The notes beneath the pieces were generated by a model. It was not told the DNA's origin. It made no database searches and saw only the letters and a list, made by a program, of their open reading frames with translations. Shown piece after piece: positions 22,839 to 34,895 of a DNA stretch of 64,000 bases (its first letter is position 1; each line of letters opens with the position of its first letter). A program made the translations under genes and the position numbers. Source of the DNA: Daucus carota subsp. sativus (taxonomy: Eukaryota > Streptophyta > Magnoliopsida > Apiales > Apiaceae); contig NC_030383.2 in the NCBI RefSeq assembly GCF_001625215.2, positions 60,006,949 to 60,070,948 on the forward strand, written 5' to 3'.

Positions 22839-23634
22839 TTGGATGCTCTGAAACTTATTGATTGATGGGCGTATCTTGTTAGACTCATTGCGAAGTAACG
22901 TTCAGGATAGGTGCTGGAATTCCGTTTCGGGTGTTATGTACCTGCAATTCTCATCATATGCAAGGTAATTTAGTTGCTGGTTTTATTTTAAGGTTTCGTT
23001 TCAACTATAATCTGTATTCTTAATTCCGAGCTGAACTGCCAAAGTTGGGGTTGGGTGCTCTATAATTGTTTTAATATCATCTCAAACTTGTGTATGATCT
23101 GAATATAATAAGTTCAGGGATGCGTAACAAGCTTAAACATTTCATAAAATACATTTTGTGCTTGTAGTTCATAAAGAAGAATTACAAATAAAGTGTTTAA
23201 ATCATCTGCATTTTTCACCCAAATTAATGTCAGCTATTTTATTGCAAAGTATTCAGAAATACCATAAGAACATAGTAGAGATGAAGGCACAATAATTTAT
23301 CTCTGATCTACCACAAGATAAATCACCATAAACACTAGTTTGCAATGTGGAATCTCGACATAAACCATCGCACTAAAATGTAAAACGATTCCTGGTCGAT
23401 TGGCGAATATCGAGGCAGTACGAATTTGATTTAAGTGGCACCTAGCTTCCTTGCATCCTAACCTGGCAATGGAATTTGGTAGACAGTCACTAATCCGAAA
23501 AAGGATTGTGGACTTCAGATGGTTTCAAGTGATTATCCGGTCTTCACATGGGAAATCCATTTTTCTTTTTTGAATCATCTCCAGGTTCCAACACTTTTTG
23601 AGTTATACGATATCTATGTCAATTTGTAAAGTGA
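22839..23634. other. 3' flank of F-box 2 and unassigned sequence
   Basis: To about 23240 this repeats the 3' flank of the intact F-box gene. From 23240 to 23634 I recognise nothing. Confidence 0.4.
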
Positions 23635-24250
23635 TAACATCGATATATTGATAGTCATACGATAAGTTACTGTAAGCTAGTCGAAGAACAAAAAAAGCCA
23701 AAGAAACATCTAGCAGGAAAGATCAACGAATTGGTTCATAGACATCTCATCAATCAAACATATTGCTCCAGTTTCAGCCAACTAGCTTCAGAGTCAGAAG
23801 AAAGTCAGCACCCTCCTAGACACCGTACTCTTCAACCAGTTCGTCAAATCAGATCCCTTAATTCAATCCAAATCAGTCACAAAATTCCACGTAGATTGGA
23901 CTTCTTGAACCTTCACTAACCCTCTATCTTTCTCCTCACTTTTCCTAATCGCCTTCCGATTGATCTCGAAACTCACCTGACTCATTCCTCACCCAAGCAG
24001 CATAAGGCAAAACCTGTACTCATTTCCTCCTCTTATACTCAAAATATACTTTATCAGCATCGGTCGCATAAATGTCAATAGTTTTACCCTGTTTAAGACA
24101 AAATCTATAGAACCAACATCCAATACTCGAACCATAAGATTCATCGCTCCAACGTCAACATAAATGTAACAACTTTTAAAACTTATATCAACCATCGACA
24201 GGTATCTAATATTCCATACATTCCTTTCAAACGTGATACAAGGCTTTAAC
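23635..24250 (-). pseudogene. DUF7870/FkbM-like methyltransferase fragment, copy 2
   Basis: On the minus strand, 24252-24120 reads CYIYVDVGAMN, matching the KRYIYVDVGARNYGSS region that I recall as characteristic of DUF7870 proteins. It is followed in other frames by IDIYATDADKV, FDELVEEYGV and EGADF. Order and spacing match copy 1, and this copy extends further toward the N-terminus. Several frameshifts and stops make it a pseudogene. Confidence 0.65.
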
Positions 24251-24468
24251 AATTCTTCACTATTCAGCGGCTCTACATGTCGAAATTACCTCTTGTTTAA
24301 AATACGAAATGTAATGTTATCGCAGGCTTTTGTAAGAATGGATGAAGTTCAGTCACCACTTAGCACTTTAATCATAAATAATTTATATGAACAGATAAAA
24401 GAGATTTAATTATACAATGAAAATATGCCAGCTTTGCCACAACCTTGATAAAAAAAATGGTTTGTCTA

Positions 24469-24617
24469 GTGTGTGCCCATGTGCACATGCTAAGCGCGAA
24501 ATTTTATATGTTTGGGAGATTTTGATTGGTGTGGTTGTTGCATTTGCAGGGGGTCCATCATTATTAAGATACAGAAGCCAATCAAAATCTCTTAAATTTA
24601 TAAAATTCTGCGCACAC
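24469..24617. mobile_element. MITE with long inverted repeats
   Basis: The left arm begins GTGTGTGCCCATGTGCAC and includes GAGATTTTGATTGG; the right arm, read in reverse, begins GTGTGCGCAGAATTTTATAA and includes the same GAGATTTTGATTGG. The element is about 150 bp with TA on each side. At the matching place after NLR-3 (about 30322-30350) the sequence runs through without it, giving a paralogous empty site. Confidence 0.7.
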
Positions 24618-24709
24618 TAATGAAACCGTAAAAAAAAATACCACATTAAAGAAGAAAGCCCATTTATGAGTAATGAAAAATAGGAAATTAACAGGTTTTG
24701 GGACTCTGC

Positions 24710-27700
24710 TTATTCTACATATTGCCAGACAGTCCCATTGTGAATAGCAAAGTCAGGAACATGAGCAACTCTGTAGAAGTCATGTCCTTGTTGGCCATTC
24801 ACCTTGCGGAGTTTATGTATGAAATCTGTAGGCATAAAGTTTAACCTTAAACACCGAAGGGAAGTGAGAGATATCATACCTTCGGGAAGCTCCTCTAACC
24901 TCCAACAACTAGTAATGTTTAAGTAGGTGAGAACGGACATGCTGCCTTCCTCTATATTCCATTTCACCAAGTTGGGGAGGCCGTTAAGTTGAAGACTGGT
25001 GAGTTTGGGGAAACCCATGGACGAGCACACCATCTCCTTCCCCAGGAATGTGAAGGAGGATAAATGGAGATTACGAAGCGTATGAATCTTCTCCAGTACT
25101 GGCATTGGGTCATCTGCCAGGAACGATGAATCTAACTTCAAGGAAGTGATACAAATTGAAGATTCTTCAACATGATTATTAATATTCAGAGGTGGGTTCT
25201 CAAATAACTGAGCCAATTCTGCAAGGTGACCACATATGAATAATTTCTGAAGGATGGAATTATAATCCCTAAACAACTGTCTCACTTTATCTCCCCGTTG
25301 ATCACATAGAATAAGAGAAAGTCCTAAGTACCGGAGATTTGAAGATGATGACAAGGCTAATGCTGCCAGATTTTTCATGGTCTCTTCAACATCATCATGA
25401 ACACTGACTACTTCTAATGTTAGTTTCTGAAGATTGATTAGTTTGGGAAGATCCTTAGGCTCACACCACTGATTACTGAAGTTCTCCAATATCTCTAACT
25501 TGCCAAGCCCATCAAAACATAACTTTTGATTATCATAAAAAACACGATTAGTATGAGGTAAGAATAAGTGCCGCAAATGACCCAGCTTGCCCAGAATATT
25601 TCTTGAAAACCAAGATGGAATAGATATACGCCTGAATAATAGAGAACTGGATACATCTAATTTGAGAGTTTGGAGTAGCACCATGTTCTGTATTGATGGA
25701 ATCAGTGACAAAGAAACATTTCTCACACTAAGATATCTCAAGTACACAAGGCTTCCTAATGCTCTCACAAAACTTCTAGGATAAATTATACCATCTACTG
25801 CTGCATTTTCCATGGAAAAAACTCTTAGGAACCTGAAATTGGCAACATGTGACCCCACTACTTTCGGCAAAAGTGGGTACGTTAAGGAAGTGTATACACC
25901 GTTACTGAACAGTAACATTGATCGATACTGTTGTTGCTTGAATTTCTTGACAAAGTAGGATTTAATTTGTTTGGTTATATGTTTCTTATGATAATAAACT
26001 ACAAGTTGTCGAGTGTCAACCGACCTCAAATCTGCTGAAGGATTGAGATGAAAATCATTTCTTTTTCGAAGATCAAGAACTTCAAAAAATCCTTCTGCTA
26101 TTGCTCTGGACAGAGATAGGTCTCTCATAAGGTCATGAAGAGAGGCAGATTTTATCTTTGTATGCGAGTTTCCCATATCTTCATATCTCACTTGAACCAT
26201 ACTCCTATGTACCAGTTCCCCCATATACGATTCAGCTACTTGCATCATTGTCTCTCCTTCCCTTTTATCAGTCGACAGTACCAACCCTTCTGCAATCCAT
26301 AACTGATATAGAGTCTCTGCTTCTATCTGTTCATCTTCACCAAATTTACCTAAATACAGAAAACATGGCTTTAATTGTGGGGGTAAATCATTGTAACTCC
26401 AGACTAGAACATGAAATAATTGTCTTTGCTGATCTTCTCCCAATCCTTTTCCCTTCTCCAGGGACCATAAGCTATCAGCATATACCTTCTCCCACTCCAT
26501 CACTGACGGTTTTGTTACTAGAATACCGCCTAAAATGACTATAGCTAGTGGAAGACCGGCACATTTTTTAACCATTTCTCTTCCCAATTTTTCCATCACT
26601 GTAAAAATATTTCTGGAATCTGTAACACACAAAAACAAAGAATCAAAAATAGACTAAAAACTATCCATTATAATCTCAATCGAATACACCGTTTTTAATA
26701 ATTTGCTAAAACAATTTCTCGCTATGCCTTTAAAATAGATAAACCACTAATGCAATTAAGGGTTCACTGTCGAAGATATTTCACCCTCTTTTTTTGGTAA
26801 AAATATTACTTACTGTTGATAGGTTTTCGAACCGCTTTTGTAATTGCAAGTTTCAAATTATGAAACAAGTTATACTAGACTAAATCCGGAATTTCCAAGT
26901 CTATACTATTAACTTTACATATATCATATGAGTCGAAACAGATCTAGTATCATTGATTTGGACATTTTCAATAATGTTCTTGAACTTTATTCTTTGGAGT
27001 GAATGACTAAATGTATAACTATGTTTACTATAGTGAATGAAACATAATAAGTGCAAGTAAAGTGTCTACCTAGATGATATCCTCTGGGAACTGCTTTCAA
27101 CTTAAGTAGCTCCCAACTTTGTTCTTCATTTAGGCATTCTGGTTGGTATATAAATCCTTCTCGATTTACATGCTCAGCAACCTCTGCATTACGGCTGGTA
27201 AGCATTAATTTGCTCACAGAAGTTTTAGTTGTGAAGGCCGATTTTATAGAATCCCAAGCATCAGTAGTCCATATGTCATCAAGGACTATCAAGCATTTTT
27301 TCCTCTGCTGAACTTCTAGCAGATTCTCCACTAACTTGTCATCGTCCCAAGTAAGTATTTCCTCTTTCTTTTCATGGATGAGACATATCAGTATTCTCTG
27401 CAACACAAGTTTCGTTTGCCACTCCTGCGAAATGGAAACCCAGGCTAAACCAGCAAAGGATGCTTTAATGGTTGGATGATTATATATTTTCTGAGCCAGA
27501 GTTGTCTTACCTAGACCTCCCATTCCACAAATAGAGATAAGCGGGTAACGATCATCACTTTCATTCACCAAATGTCCCACAAGTCGATCAACGTCTCCAT
27601 GAAATCCAACAAATATCTCTGGCTCAAGGGTTTTGAAAGAGTGAAATCGCTTTAGCTTTCCAGGTGCTTGAGACGATGAATTTGATGATTCTGATGTTGA

Positions 27701-28048
27701 TTTAATATTATTATCACGAATGCTATCAGAGAGGAGAGACATCTTGCTTTGTATATTTTTGATCTTGACTGCTTGTTTTCTTCTGTTCCATGCAGAGGAT
27801 GAAGGTTTAACAATAAAGCTTTCCACAACATGTTCAGCATCATAAGCAAGTGCTCGTATGTCAGCAACCAAAGTCCGGACTTCATACTCACTTATCCTTG
27901 AATCTGCATCTCGTAAGAATGTCTTCATCAACTCGAGCTTGCTCACCACTTGTTGAATTTCATCTTTAAGTCCATGAAGAGCCAGGGGTTCTTCAATCAA
28001 TAAATCAGTAAGCCTTGCCACAACAATTGACACTACTGCTTCAGCCAT
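24710..28048 (-). CDS. NLR-2: CC-NB-ARC-LRR resistance protein (intact)
   Basis: Two exons, 28048-27070 and 26619-24710, are joined across an intron with GTAGAC donor and TTACAG acceptor (phase 1), giving about 962 residues. Residues 1-110 form an Rx-type coiled coil (AYDAEHVVESF is the EDVID-like region). The P-loop GMGGLGKTT is at 175-183, kinase-2 LIVLDDIW at 253-260, RNBS-B LMLTSRN at 281-287, GLPLAI at 348-353, and the MHD-equivalent LHDLMRD at 487-493. Leucine-rich repeats follow from about 550 to the end. CNLs are cytosolic immune receptors that sense pathogen effectors and trigger cell death. Closest in style are RPP13/R1-like proteins. No lesion is visible; it is the only intact NLR of four. 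Confidence 0.92.
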
Positions 28049-28465
28049 TCGGAATTCTTTGCCTTCTTTGTGTAGGTAAATTTCAGAGAGCTGGTGACAA
28101 ACTTATCGTATAGTTTGACTTTAATATAGATGGCATACTAGATTACTAGTGATATAAGCAAGTAGTTATAAATTATAAGCATGTGGGTGCAAAGTTCAAC
28201 CACTGAGTAGCTCATGGCTGCATAATATTCGTCAGAACAAAACAAATATGACTCGGCATGAAACTATTATTTGTTGTTATCCTGTATAAAACTATTAGCA
28301 GCAAGTGGGAAAAATTAAATTATTTCTTAGTTTTCCGTCACAAACAACAATTATGAGAACTGCACTGCACCTACCCTAAACATGAATGATTACCAGAACA
28401 CAGAGTTGAAATTAAACAAAGTGTATTTGGGCAGCTAATATTAAAATTGGGAGTGATCAGGAGGG
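28049..28465. other. Upstream region of NLR-2
   Basis: No gene. GCATAATATTCGTCAGAACA at about 28220 is shared with the breakpoint of NLR-4 at about 46532, showing a common upstream sequence for the family. TATAAAACTATTAG occurs at 28284 and at 34268 upstream of NLR-3. Confidence 0.4.
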
Positions 28466-28475
28466 GGCAGGTAGG

Positions 28476-28678
28476 CAGGGACGGAACCAGAAATATCTTC
28501 CGGGGGCGAAATTTTATTAAAAAAATTTTAAGGACAAAATACTACAAAATCATGACTTTTAGGGGACTAAATACTACAAATTATGAATTTTAATCATATA
28601 AATTGATTATATATAAGGGTTGGGAAGGTTTTTTTTTGGGGGAGGGGCTAAGACCACTCCATACCCCCCTTGCCTCCG
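28476..28678. mobile_element. Mutator-like or similar short element with 9-10 bp TSD
   Basis: About 203 bp beginning CAGGGACGGAACCAGAAA and ending CCCCTTGCCTCCG. The flanks GGCAGGTAGG at 28466-28475 and 28678-28687 are perfect direct repeats. A 9-10 bp duplication fits Mutator-like elements. The terminal inverted repeats are poor, so the superfamily is uncertain. Confidence 0.65.
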
Positions 28679-28893
28679 GCAGGTAGGTATGATGGAGCGT
28701 AGTAAAAAATATATTATAAACAAAGAAAAAAAATATGATTTAAAATTTTTTTATATATAACTAATTTTAAAATTATAAAAAAATTTAGTGGTTACAGAAA
28801 ATATATATCAGTGGAAGTGTGGAATGAACACATTAAATTTAAATATCAAAATAATTAATAATTAAAATAAGTATAAATACCCTGAGATTAATC

Positions 28894-29537
28894 AAATGGC
28901 TATGAATTATCACTTCGAACTTCAAGTAGCCTTTGGTTTTGATGGTCTCTCTGATAGCTACAAGGTTCTTAGATTTATTTGTCCAAATAAAACTAAACCT
29001 AATGTTGTACCCGTTGTGCAGCCATATTCCACTGATACTGATTCTTGGAAAGTGATCAAAGTTCATGATATGAAACCATATCGCAAGTTATTTGTTGCCC
29101 AAATCTAAAACTTGGTCCTGTTATTAATAGAGTAATATTGTATATGGGTCATATAGGACTACTAATATCATTCGATTTGCACACTGAGCTGTTTACATCA
29201 CTCTTATTCCCAAAAGGTAATTTAGTGAAGTCTGAGATTTTGGATTTCGAAGGTTCTGTTGCTGTCATCTTTGAATAATGAATCCAAAAGGAAACCTTCA
29301 TGGTGAATGCTATTGGATCAAGAAGTTTATTATTGACATACGTTGTGTACATTCTTATTGGGGGGTGGACTGCTTTACGGAAAAAAAAATATTTTGTACA
29401 ACTATAGAAATAACGAATTCAAGTCTTTTCCATGTCTAGCTAAAGGGCTTGAAGCAGTCTTAAGGTGCACAGAGACCCTCGCTTCAATAGAAGGGTTTGA
29501 ACATAGGGTTTTATTCGTATCGAAGGTCTATCCTTAA
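28894..29537 (+). pseudogene. F-box-associated domain pseudogene
   Basis: This lacks the F-box and begins in the FBA domain with VAFGFDGLSDSYKVLRF and PYSTDTDSWKVI. After a stop at 29106-29108 it continues in another frame with LGPVINRV, ISFDLHTELFTSL and SEILDFEGSVAVIFE, then stops again. It ends in a third frame with LGGGLLYGKKN and CTETLASIEGFE. Multiple frameshifts make it nonfunctional. It stands head-to-head with NLR-2. Confidence 0.8.
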
Positions 29538-29639
29538 TTAGTAGAGTAAATCTGGATGCTTGTTATCATGCTATGAATGGATATATAATGAAGTTACTTA
29601 ATGAGTCCAAAGGTTTTCAGTTTGGTTGTTCTCTACCCA

Positions 29640-29830
29640 CATTCTCATCTTCAGGGCTCAGGTAATTACTTATTTTCAGGAACACAAAATCTTCTATGAT
29701 TATACAAAGAGAGACTTCAAGACTTTGCCGTGTCTAGCAAGACTTGTATGTTTCAATCGAAGGGTTCCAGTGACATCTAATTTTTATCCTTCAAGGTAGA
29801 AATCTGTATCCTGCTGTGAATGTCGTATCT
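29640..29830 (+). pseudogene. F-box gene 3'-end fragment
   Basis: Starting at about 29676 the sequence reads KIFYDYTKRDFKTLPCLA, which matches the YDYTKKSYE region of the gene at 8329. It then gives a tail similar to that gene's last residues and stop region (CCTGCTGTGAAT at both). It is a second, partial 3' end following the pseudogene at 28894. Confidence 0.6.
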
Positions 29831-30417
29831 CTTAAAATTTTTACACATATGGTTAAGTCCTTTCAAATTGTTATGCACCTATATTCTCGCTTATAAGGTG
29901 CTTTTTCTCCTCTCTTTTTCATCTTAAGTTGAGTTATTTACGTTTGCTCTGTGAATATTGAGCTTCGAAGCTGTACAACTACCAGTCAATCTGTTTCAAT
30001 TATAGCAGAGACTTTAATTAAGTATGTCTTTTGGAGGATGATATTACCGCACTATTGTGGTTTATAGCGACGAAAGAGAAACTATTGACTCTGCTTTTCT
30101 TAAAAAAATGTCTAAGGACCATTTTTCTTATGAAAAAAAAATTACTCTCCAAAAAATTGGTCATTGATCACCTTTTTGACAACTAATTATAAATCTGAAG
30201 TTCTGGCATGTAATAATGGATAAAGTTCAGTCACCACTTAGCACTTTACTCATAATTAAATTATACAAACATAATAGAGATTTAATTATACAACCATAAT
30301 ATACCACATTTGCCACAATCTTGATAAAAAAAGAAAACCACATTGAAGAAAAAAAAAACCAGAGTAATGAAAAATAGGAAATCAACAAGTACTGGGATTC
30401 CAGAAGTGATCAGCTCC
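29831..30417. other. Spacer between F-box remnant and NLR-3
   Basis: No gene seen. GTTCAGTCACCACTTAGCAC at about 30225 and the following bases are shared with 24350 and in part with 43665, so this is the common 3' flank of the NLR family. Confidence 0.45.
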
Positions 30418-33400
30418 TTATTGAGTAATATCAATGTGAGGAAAGTGAGCAACTCTGTAATAGTCCTGTCCTTGTGTGCCATTTGTCGTGCAGAGTTTGT
30501 GTATGAAATCTATAGGCATACTGTCTAACCATAAATGCTGAAGAGAAGTGAGAAATATCAGACCTTCTGGAAGCTCCTCTAACATCCAACAACGATCAAT
30601 CCTTAAGTTGGTGAGAAGGGACATGCTGCCTTCCTCTATATTCCATTTCACCAAGTTGGGGAGCATGCACAGTATAAGACTGGTGAGTTTCGGAAAACCC
30701 TTGGACGAGCACACCATCTCCTTCCCCACATATGAGTCGTAGGATAAATCCAGATAACGCAGTGTAGGAAACTTCTCCAGTACTGGCATTGGGTCATCTA
30801 CCAGGAGCGAATACTCTAACGTCAAGGAAGTGATACGAATTGGAGATTCTACAACATGATTATTGATATTCCGCGGTTGGTTCTCAAATAATTGAGCCAA
30901 TTCTGCAAGCTGACCACTTATGTTTAACATCTGAAGGATGGAATTATAATCCCAAAACAACTCTCTCACGTCCTCTACTGGTTGATCATAAAAAGTAAGA
31001 GAAAGTCCTAAGTACCGGAGATTTGAAGATGATGACAAGGCTAGTGCTGACAGATTTTTCATGGTCTCTTTCACATCAGCATAACTACTGTATATTTCTA
31101 ATTTTAGTTTCTGAAGATTGATTAGTTTCGGAAGATCCTTGGCTTCACACCACAGGTTACTGAAGTTCTCCAATGTCTCTAACTTGCCCAACCCATCAAA
31201 CCTTAATTTTTGTTTCTTTGGAGCAGTCCTCCATTCACTAATAGGTAAATACAAATGCCGCAAATGTCCCAGCTTGCCCAGAACATTTCTTGAAAGCCAT
31301 GATGGAATGGATATAAGACTGATTACATCTAATTTGAGAGTTTGGAGTAGCACCATGCTCTGTATAGATGGCATCAATGACAAGGAAACGTTCCTTACAC
31401 TAAGATATCTTAGGTACACAAGGCTTCCTAACGCTCTCACAAAACTTCTAGGATAAAGTATACCATCTACTTCAGCATTTTCCATGGAAAAAACTCTTAG
31501 GAACCTGAAATTAGCAACATGTGACCCCACTACTTTCGGTAAACCTGGCCACCTAAAGCAAGTGAATACACCATCACTGAATAATAACATTGATCGATAT
31601 TGTTGTTGCTTGCATTTCTTGACAAAGTAGGATTGAATTTGTTTGCTTATATGTTCCTCATCATAGTAAACTACAAGTTGTCGACTGTCAACCGCCCTGA
31701 AATCTGCTGAAGGATTGAGATGAAAATCATTTCCTTCTCAAAGATCAATAACATCAGAAAAATCTACTGCTTTTGCTTGGGAGATAGATAGGTCTCTCAT
31801 AAGGTCATGAAGTGAAGAAGATTTTATCTTTGTACGCGAGTTCTCCATATCTTCATATCTCACTTGAACCATACTCCGATGTACCAGTTCCCTCATATAC
31901 GATTCAGCTACTTGCATCATTGTCTCTTCTTCCCTTTTATCAGTCGACAGTACCAACCCTTCGGCAATCCATAACTGATATAGAGTCTCTACTTCTATCT
32001 GTTCATCTTCACCAAATTTACCCAAATACAGAAAACATGGCTTTAATTGTGGGGGTAAATCATTGTAACTCCAGACTAGAACATGAAATAATTCTCTTTG
32101 CTGATCTTCTCCCAATCCTTTTCCCTTCTCCAGGGACCCTAAACTATCAGCATATACCTTCTCCCACTCCATCACTGAAGGTTTTGTTACAAGAATTCCG
32201 CCTAAAATGACTATAGCTAGTGGAAGACCGGCACATTTTTTAACCATTTCTCTTCCCAATCTTTCCATCACAGTAAAAATATCTCTGGAATCTGTAACAC
32301 ACAAAAATAAAAAATCACAAACACAAACATATTATTTATAAACAAATGCAAACAGAGAAAAATATATAGTTTCTTTTTATTTGATAATCGGCTAAATAAT
32401 TTGTCGCCATGCCTGTCATATTGATAAACCACTAATGTAATTAAGGTTTGGTCTTCGTATGTTTAGGCGCTGTTTCGATTTGATCTCAAACAAAAAATTT
32501 CTTAACAATATGCATCCTAAAGTTTAAAATGCACTGCGATATGCACCCCTTTGACTAAATTCCGTCAAACTGACCGTTAAAGTTAACAGTAGCAAGGGAT
32601 AAAACAGTAATTTTGTACGCCTTTTAGCTCTAATTAAGTTACTGTTTTACCCCAGTTGCTGTTAACTTTAATGGTCAGGAATTTGGTCAATGTATATCGA
32701 AGCGCTTTTTTAACTTTGTGCATATTGCCAAGAAATTTTTTCTTAAGACCAAATCGAAAAAACGCCTAAACGTACGGGTGCAAAGTGTAAACTACTCTTA
32801 AGGTTTTCGAACAGATTTTTCAATTGCAAGTTTGAAATCATGAAACAAGTTATTACTAGACTAAAATCTGGAATTTCCAAGTCTATACTATCAACTTTCC
32901 AAGTCCAAATCTGGAATTGATTTGGACATTTTCAATAATGTTCTTGAACTTTATTTTTTGGAGTGAATGTGTACTATATGCACTATAGTGAATGAAACAT
33001 AATAAATGGAAGTAAAGTATCTACCTAGATAATCTCCTCTTGGAACTGCTTTCAACTTAAGTAGCTCCCAACTTTGTTCTGCATTTAGGCATTCTGGTTG
33101 GTATATGAATCCTTCTCGATTTACATGCACAGCAACCTCCACATTACGGCTGGTAAGCATTAATTTGCTCACAGATGTTTCAGTTGTGAAGGCCGATTTC
33201 ATAGAATCCCAAGCACCAGTAGTCCATATGTCATCAAGGACTATCAAACATTTTTTCCTCTGCTGGATTTCTAGCAGATTCTCCACTAACTTGTCATCAT
33301 CCCAAGTAAGTATTTCCTCTTTTTTTTCATGGATGAGACATATCAGTATCCGCTGCAACACGAGTTTCTTTTGCCACTTCTGCGAAATGGAAACCCAGGC

Positions 33401-34003
33401 TAAACCAGCAAAGGATGCTTTAATGGTTGGATGGTTATATATTTTTTGAGCGAGAGTTGTCTTACCTAGACCGCCCATTCCACAAATAGAGATAAGCGGG
33501 TAACAATCATCACTTTCATCCACCAAATGTCCCACCAGTTGATCAACGGCTCCATGAAATTCAACAAATATCTCTGGCTCGACCGTTGTGAAGGAGTGAA
33601 ATCGCTTTAGCTTTCCAGGTGCTTCAGATGATGAATTTGATGATTCTGATGTTGATTTAATATTATTATCACGAATGCGATCAGAGAGGAGAGCCATCTT
33701 GCTTTGTATATCTTTGATCTTGATGGCTTGTTTTCTTCTGTTCCATGCAGAGGATGAAGCTTTAACAATAAAGCTTTCCACAACATGCTCAGCATCATAA
33801 GCAAGTGCTCGTATGTCAGCAACCAAAATCCGGACTTTGTACTCAGTTATCCTCAAATCCGCATCCCGTAAGAATGTCTTCATCAACTTAAGCTTGGTCA
33901 CCACTTGTTGAATTTCATCCTTGAGTCCATGAAGAGCCACGGGTTCTTCGATCAATAAATCAGTAAGCCTCGCCACAACAATTGACACTACTGCTTCAGC
34001 CAT
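30418..34003 (-). pseudogene. NLR-3: CC-NB-ARC-LRR with one nonsense codon
   Basis: Exon 1 (34003-33025, 979 nt, the same length as in NLR-2) encodes the coiled coil and NB domain with GMGGLGKTT and LIVLDDIW. Exon 2 (32291-30418) has GLPLAI, LHDLMRD and the full LRR. The frame is open throughout except for TGA at 31738-31740, about residue 511, where the paralogues have CGA (Arg) in VIDLREG. This is a C-to-T change at a CpG. A product ending there would be CC-NB-ARC without LRR. The true start is 34003, though the frame extends upstream to 34111. The intron also carries a MITE. A somatic or sequencing error cannot be excluded. Confidence 0.9.
32455..32778. mobile_element. Foldback MITE in NLR-3 intron
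   Basis: The left end CGTATGTTTAGGCG and right end CGCCTAAACGTACG are inverted. The similarity continues inward for more than 100 bp (for example AAATTTCTTAACAATATGCA on the left and its counterpart on the right, AAATTTCTTGGCAATATGCA in reverse). The introns of NLR-1, NLR-2 and NLR-4 lack it. Confidence 0.75.
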
Positions 34004-34389
34004 TTGGAATTCTTTGCCTTCTTTGTCAGAACCACCTATGTCTCTAAAATTCAGAGAAGTGGTGACAAATTTATGGTAGTTGACTTTAATATAGATCTGA
34101 ATTACAAACATGACATATTAGTTTATGAGCAGGTTGGCGCTAATTTGGCATCTTGGCATGTGGGTGCAAAGTTCAACTACTGATTAGCTCATATGACTTG
34201 GCATGAAAAAGTCAGACCTGCATAAGAGGGTTTAACAAAGAGCCACAATTATTTGCTGCTGTGCTGTATAAAACTATTAGTAGCAACTAGCAAGTGGGAG
34301 AAATTAAATTATCACTTAGTTTTCTGTCACAACCAAAAATGATGAAAACTGCACTTCACCTACCCTAAACATGAATACTAGAGCACAGT
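34004..34389. other. Upstream region of NLR-3
   Basis: No gene. It shares CATAAGAGGGTTTAACAAAG (34222) with the sequence next to the NLR-4 breakpoint (46565), and TATAAAACTATTAG with the NLR-2 upstream region. It may hold the NLR promoter. Confidence 0.4.
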
Positions 34390-34394
34390 TGAAT

Positions 34395-34500
34395 ATAAAG
34401 TTTTTGGTCCCTGCAACATCTCTGGAGGATATAGTGATTGGCCTTATAAATGTTGGTGCCCTCAAAGATCGATATGAACTGTTCACCGAGTTATTACTGT
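34395..34500 (-). pseudogene. WRKY C-terminal fragment
   Basis: On the minus strand this gives NSVNSSYRSLRAPTF, matching [16 protein letters not shown] near the C-terminus of the WRKY pseudogene at 35836. At DNA level CCCTGCAACATCTCTGGAG (34409) matches CCCTGCAACATCTTTAGAG (35897). No WRKY domain is present. Confidence 0.65.
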
Positions 34501-34773
34501 GCATTAGAAAATTCAATGCATATGTGATAAGATTTTTATTGGTAAAGGTTTTTGTACATGAAGAACATCATTATTATCAATTAGATGGGAGGCAATAGAA
34601 ATATGTCGCCTAGGAGCATCTCCAAGGGAGAGTGCAATAACTGCACACAAGACATACAACAATAAATTAGATTCATTTGACTAAATATGACCTGATTTTA
34701 GTGTCAAAAAAAAATTGGACCTGATTTTTGCTCTGGTTTTGTTTTCACAGGTTGCGTAGTGATATTGAAACTT

Positions 34774-34895
34774 CATGGCATGCTCAAAGTTTGTTTTTCC
34801 TGATGATATAGCTATGGAAATACTTATATGGGTTCCAGTAAAGTCATTGCTCGGGTGTAAGTCGGTTTGCAATAAGTTAAGCAATGTGTAGTAAG
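34774..34895 (+). pseudogene. F-box N-terminal fragment
   Basis: This begins MACSKFVFPDDIAMEILIWV and continues PVKSLLGCKSVCNK, then ends in stops after about 38 codons. The upstream sequence (TTTTGTTTTCACAGGTTGCG, about 34737) matches the 5' leader acceptor of the other F-box genes. No FBA domain follows. It stands head-to-head with NLR-3. Confidence 0.75.
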
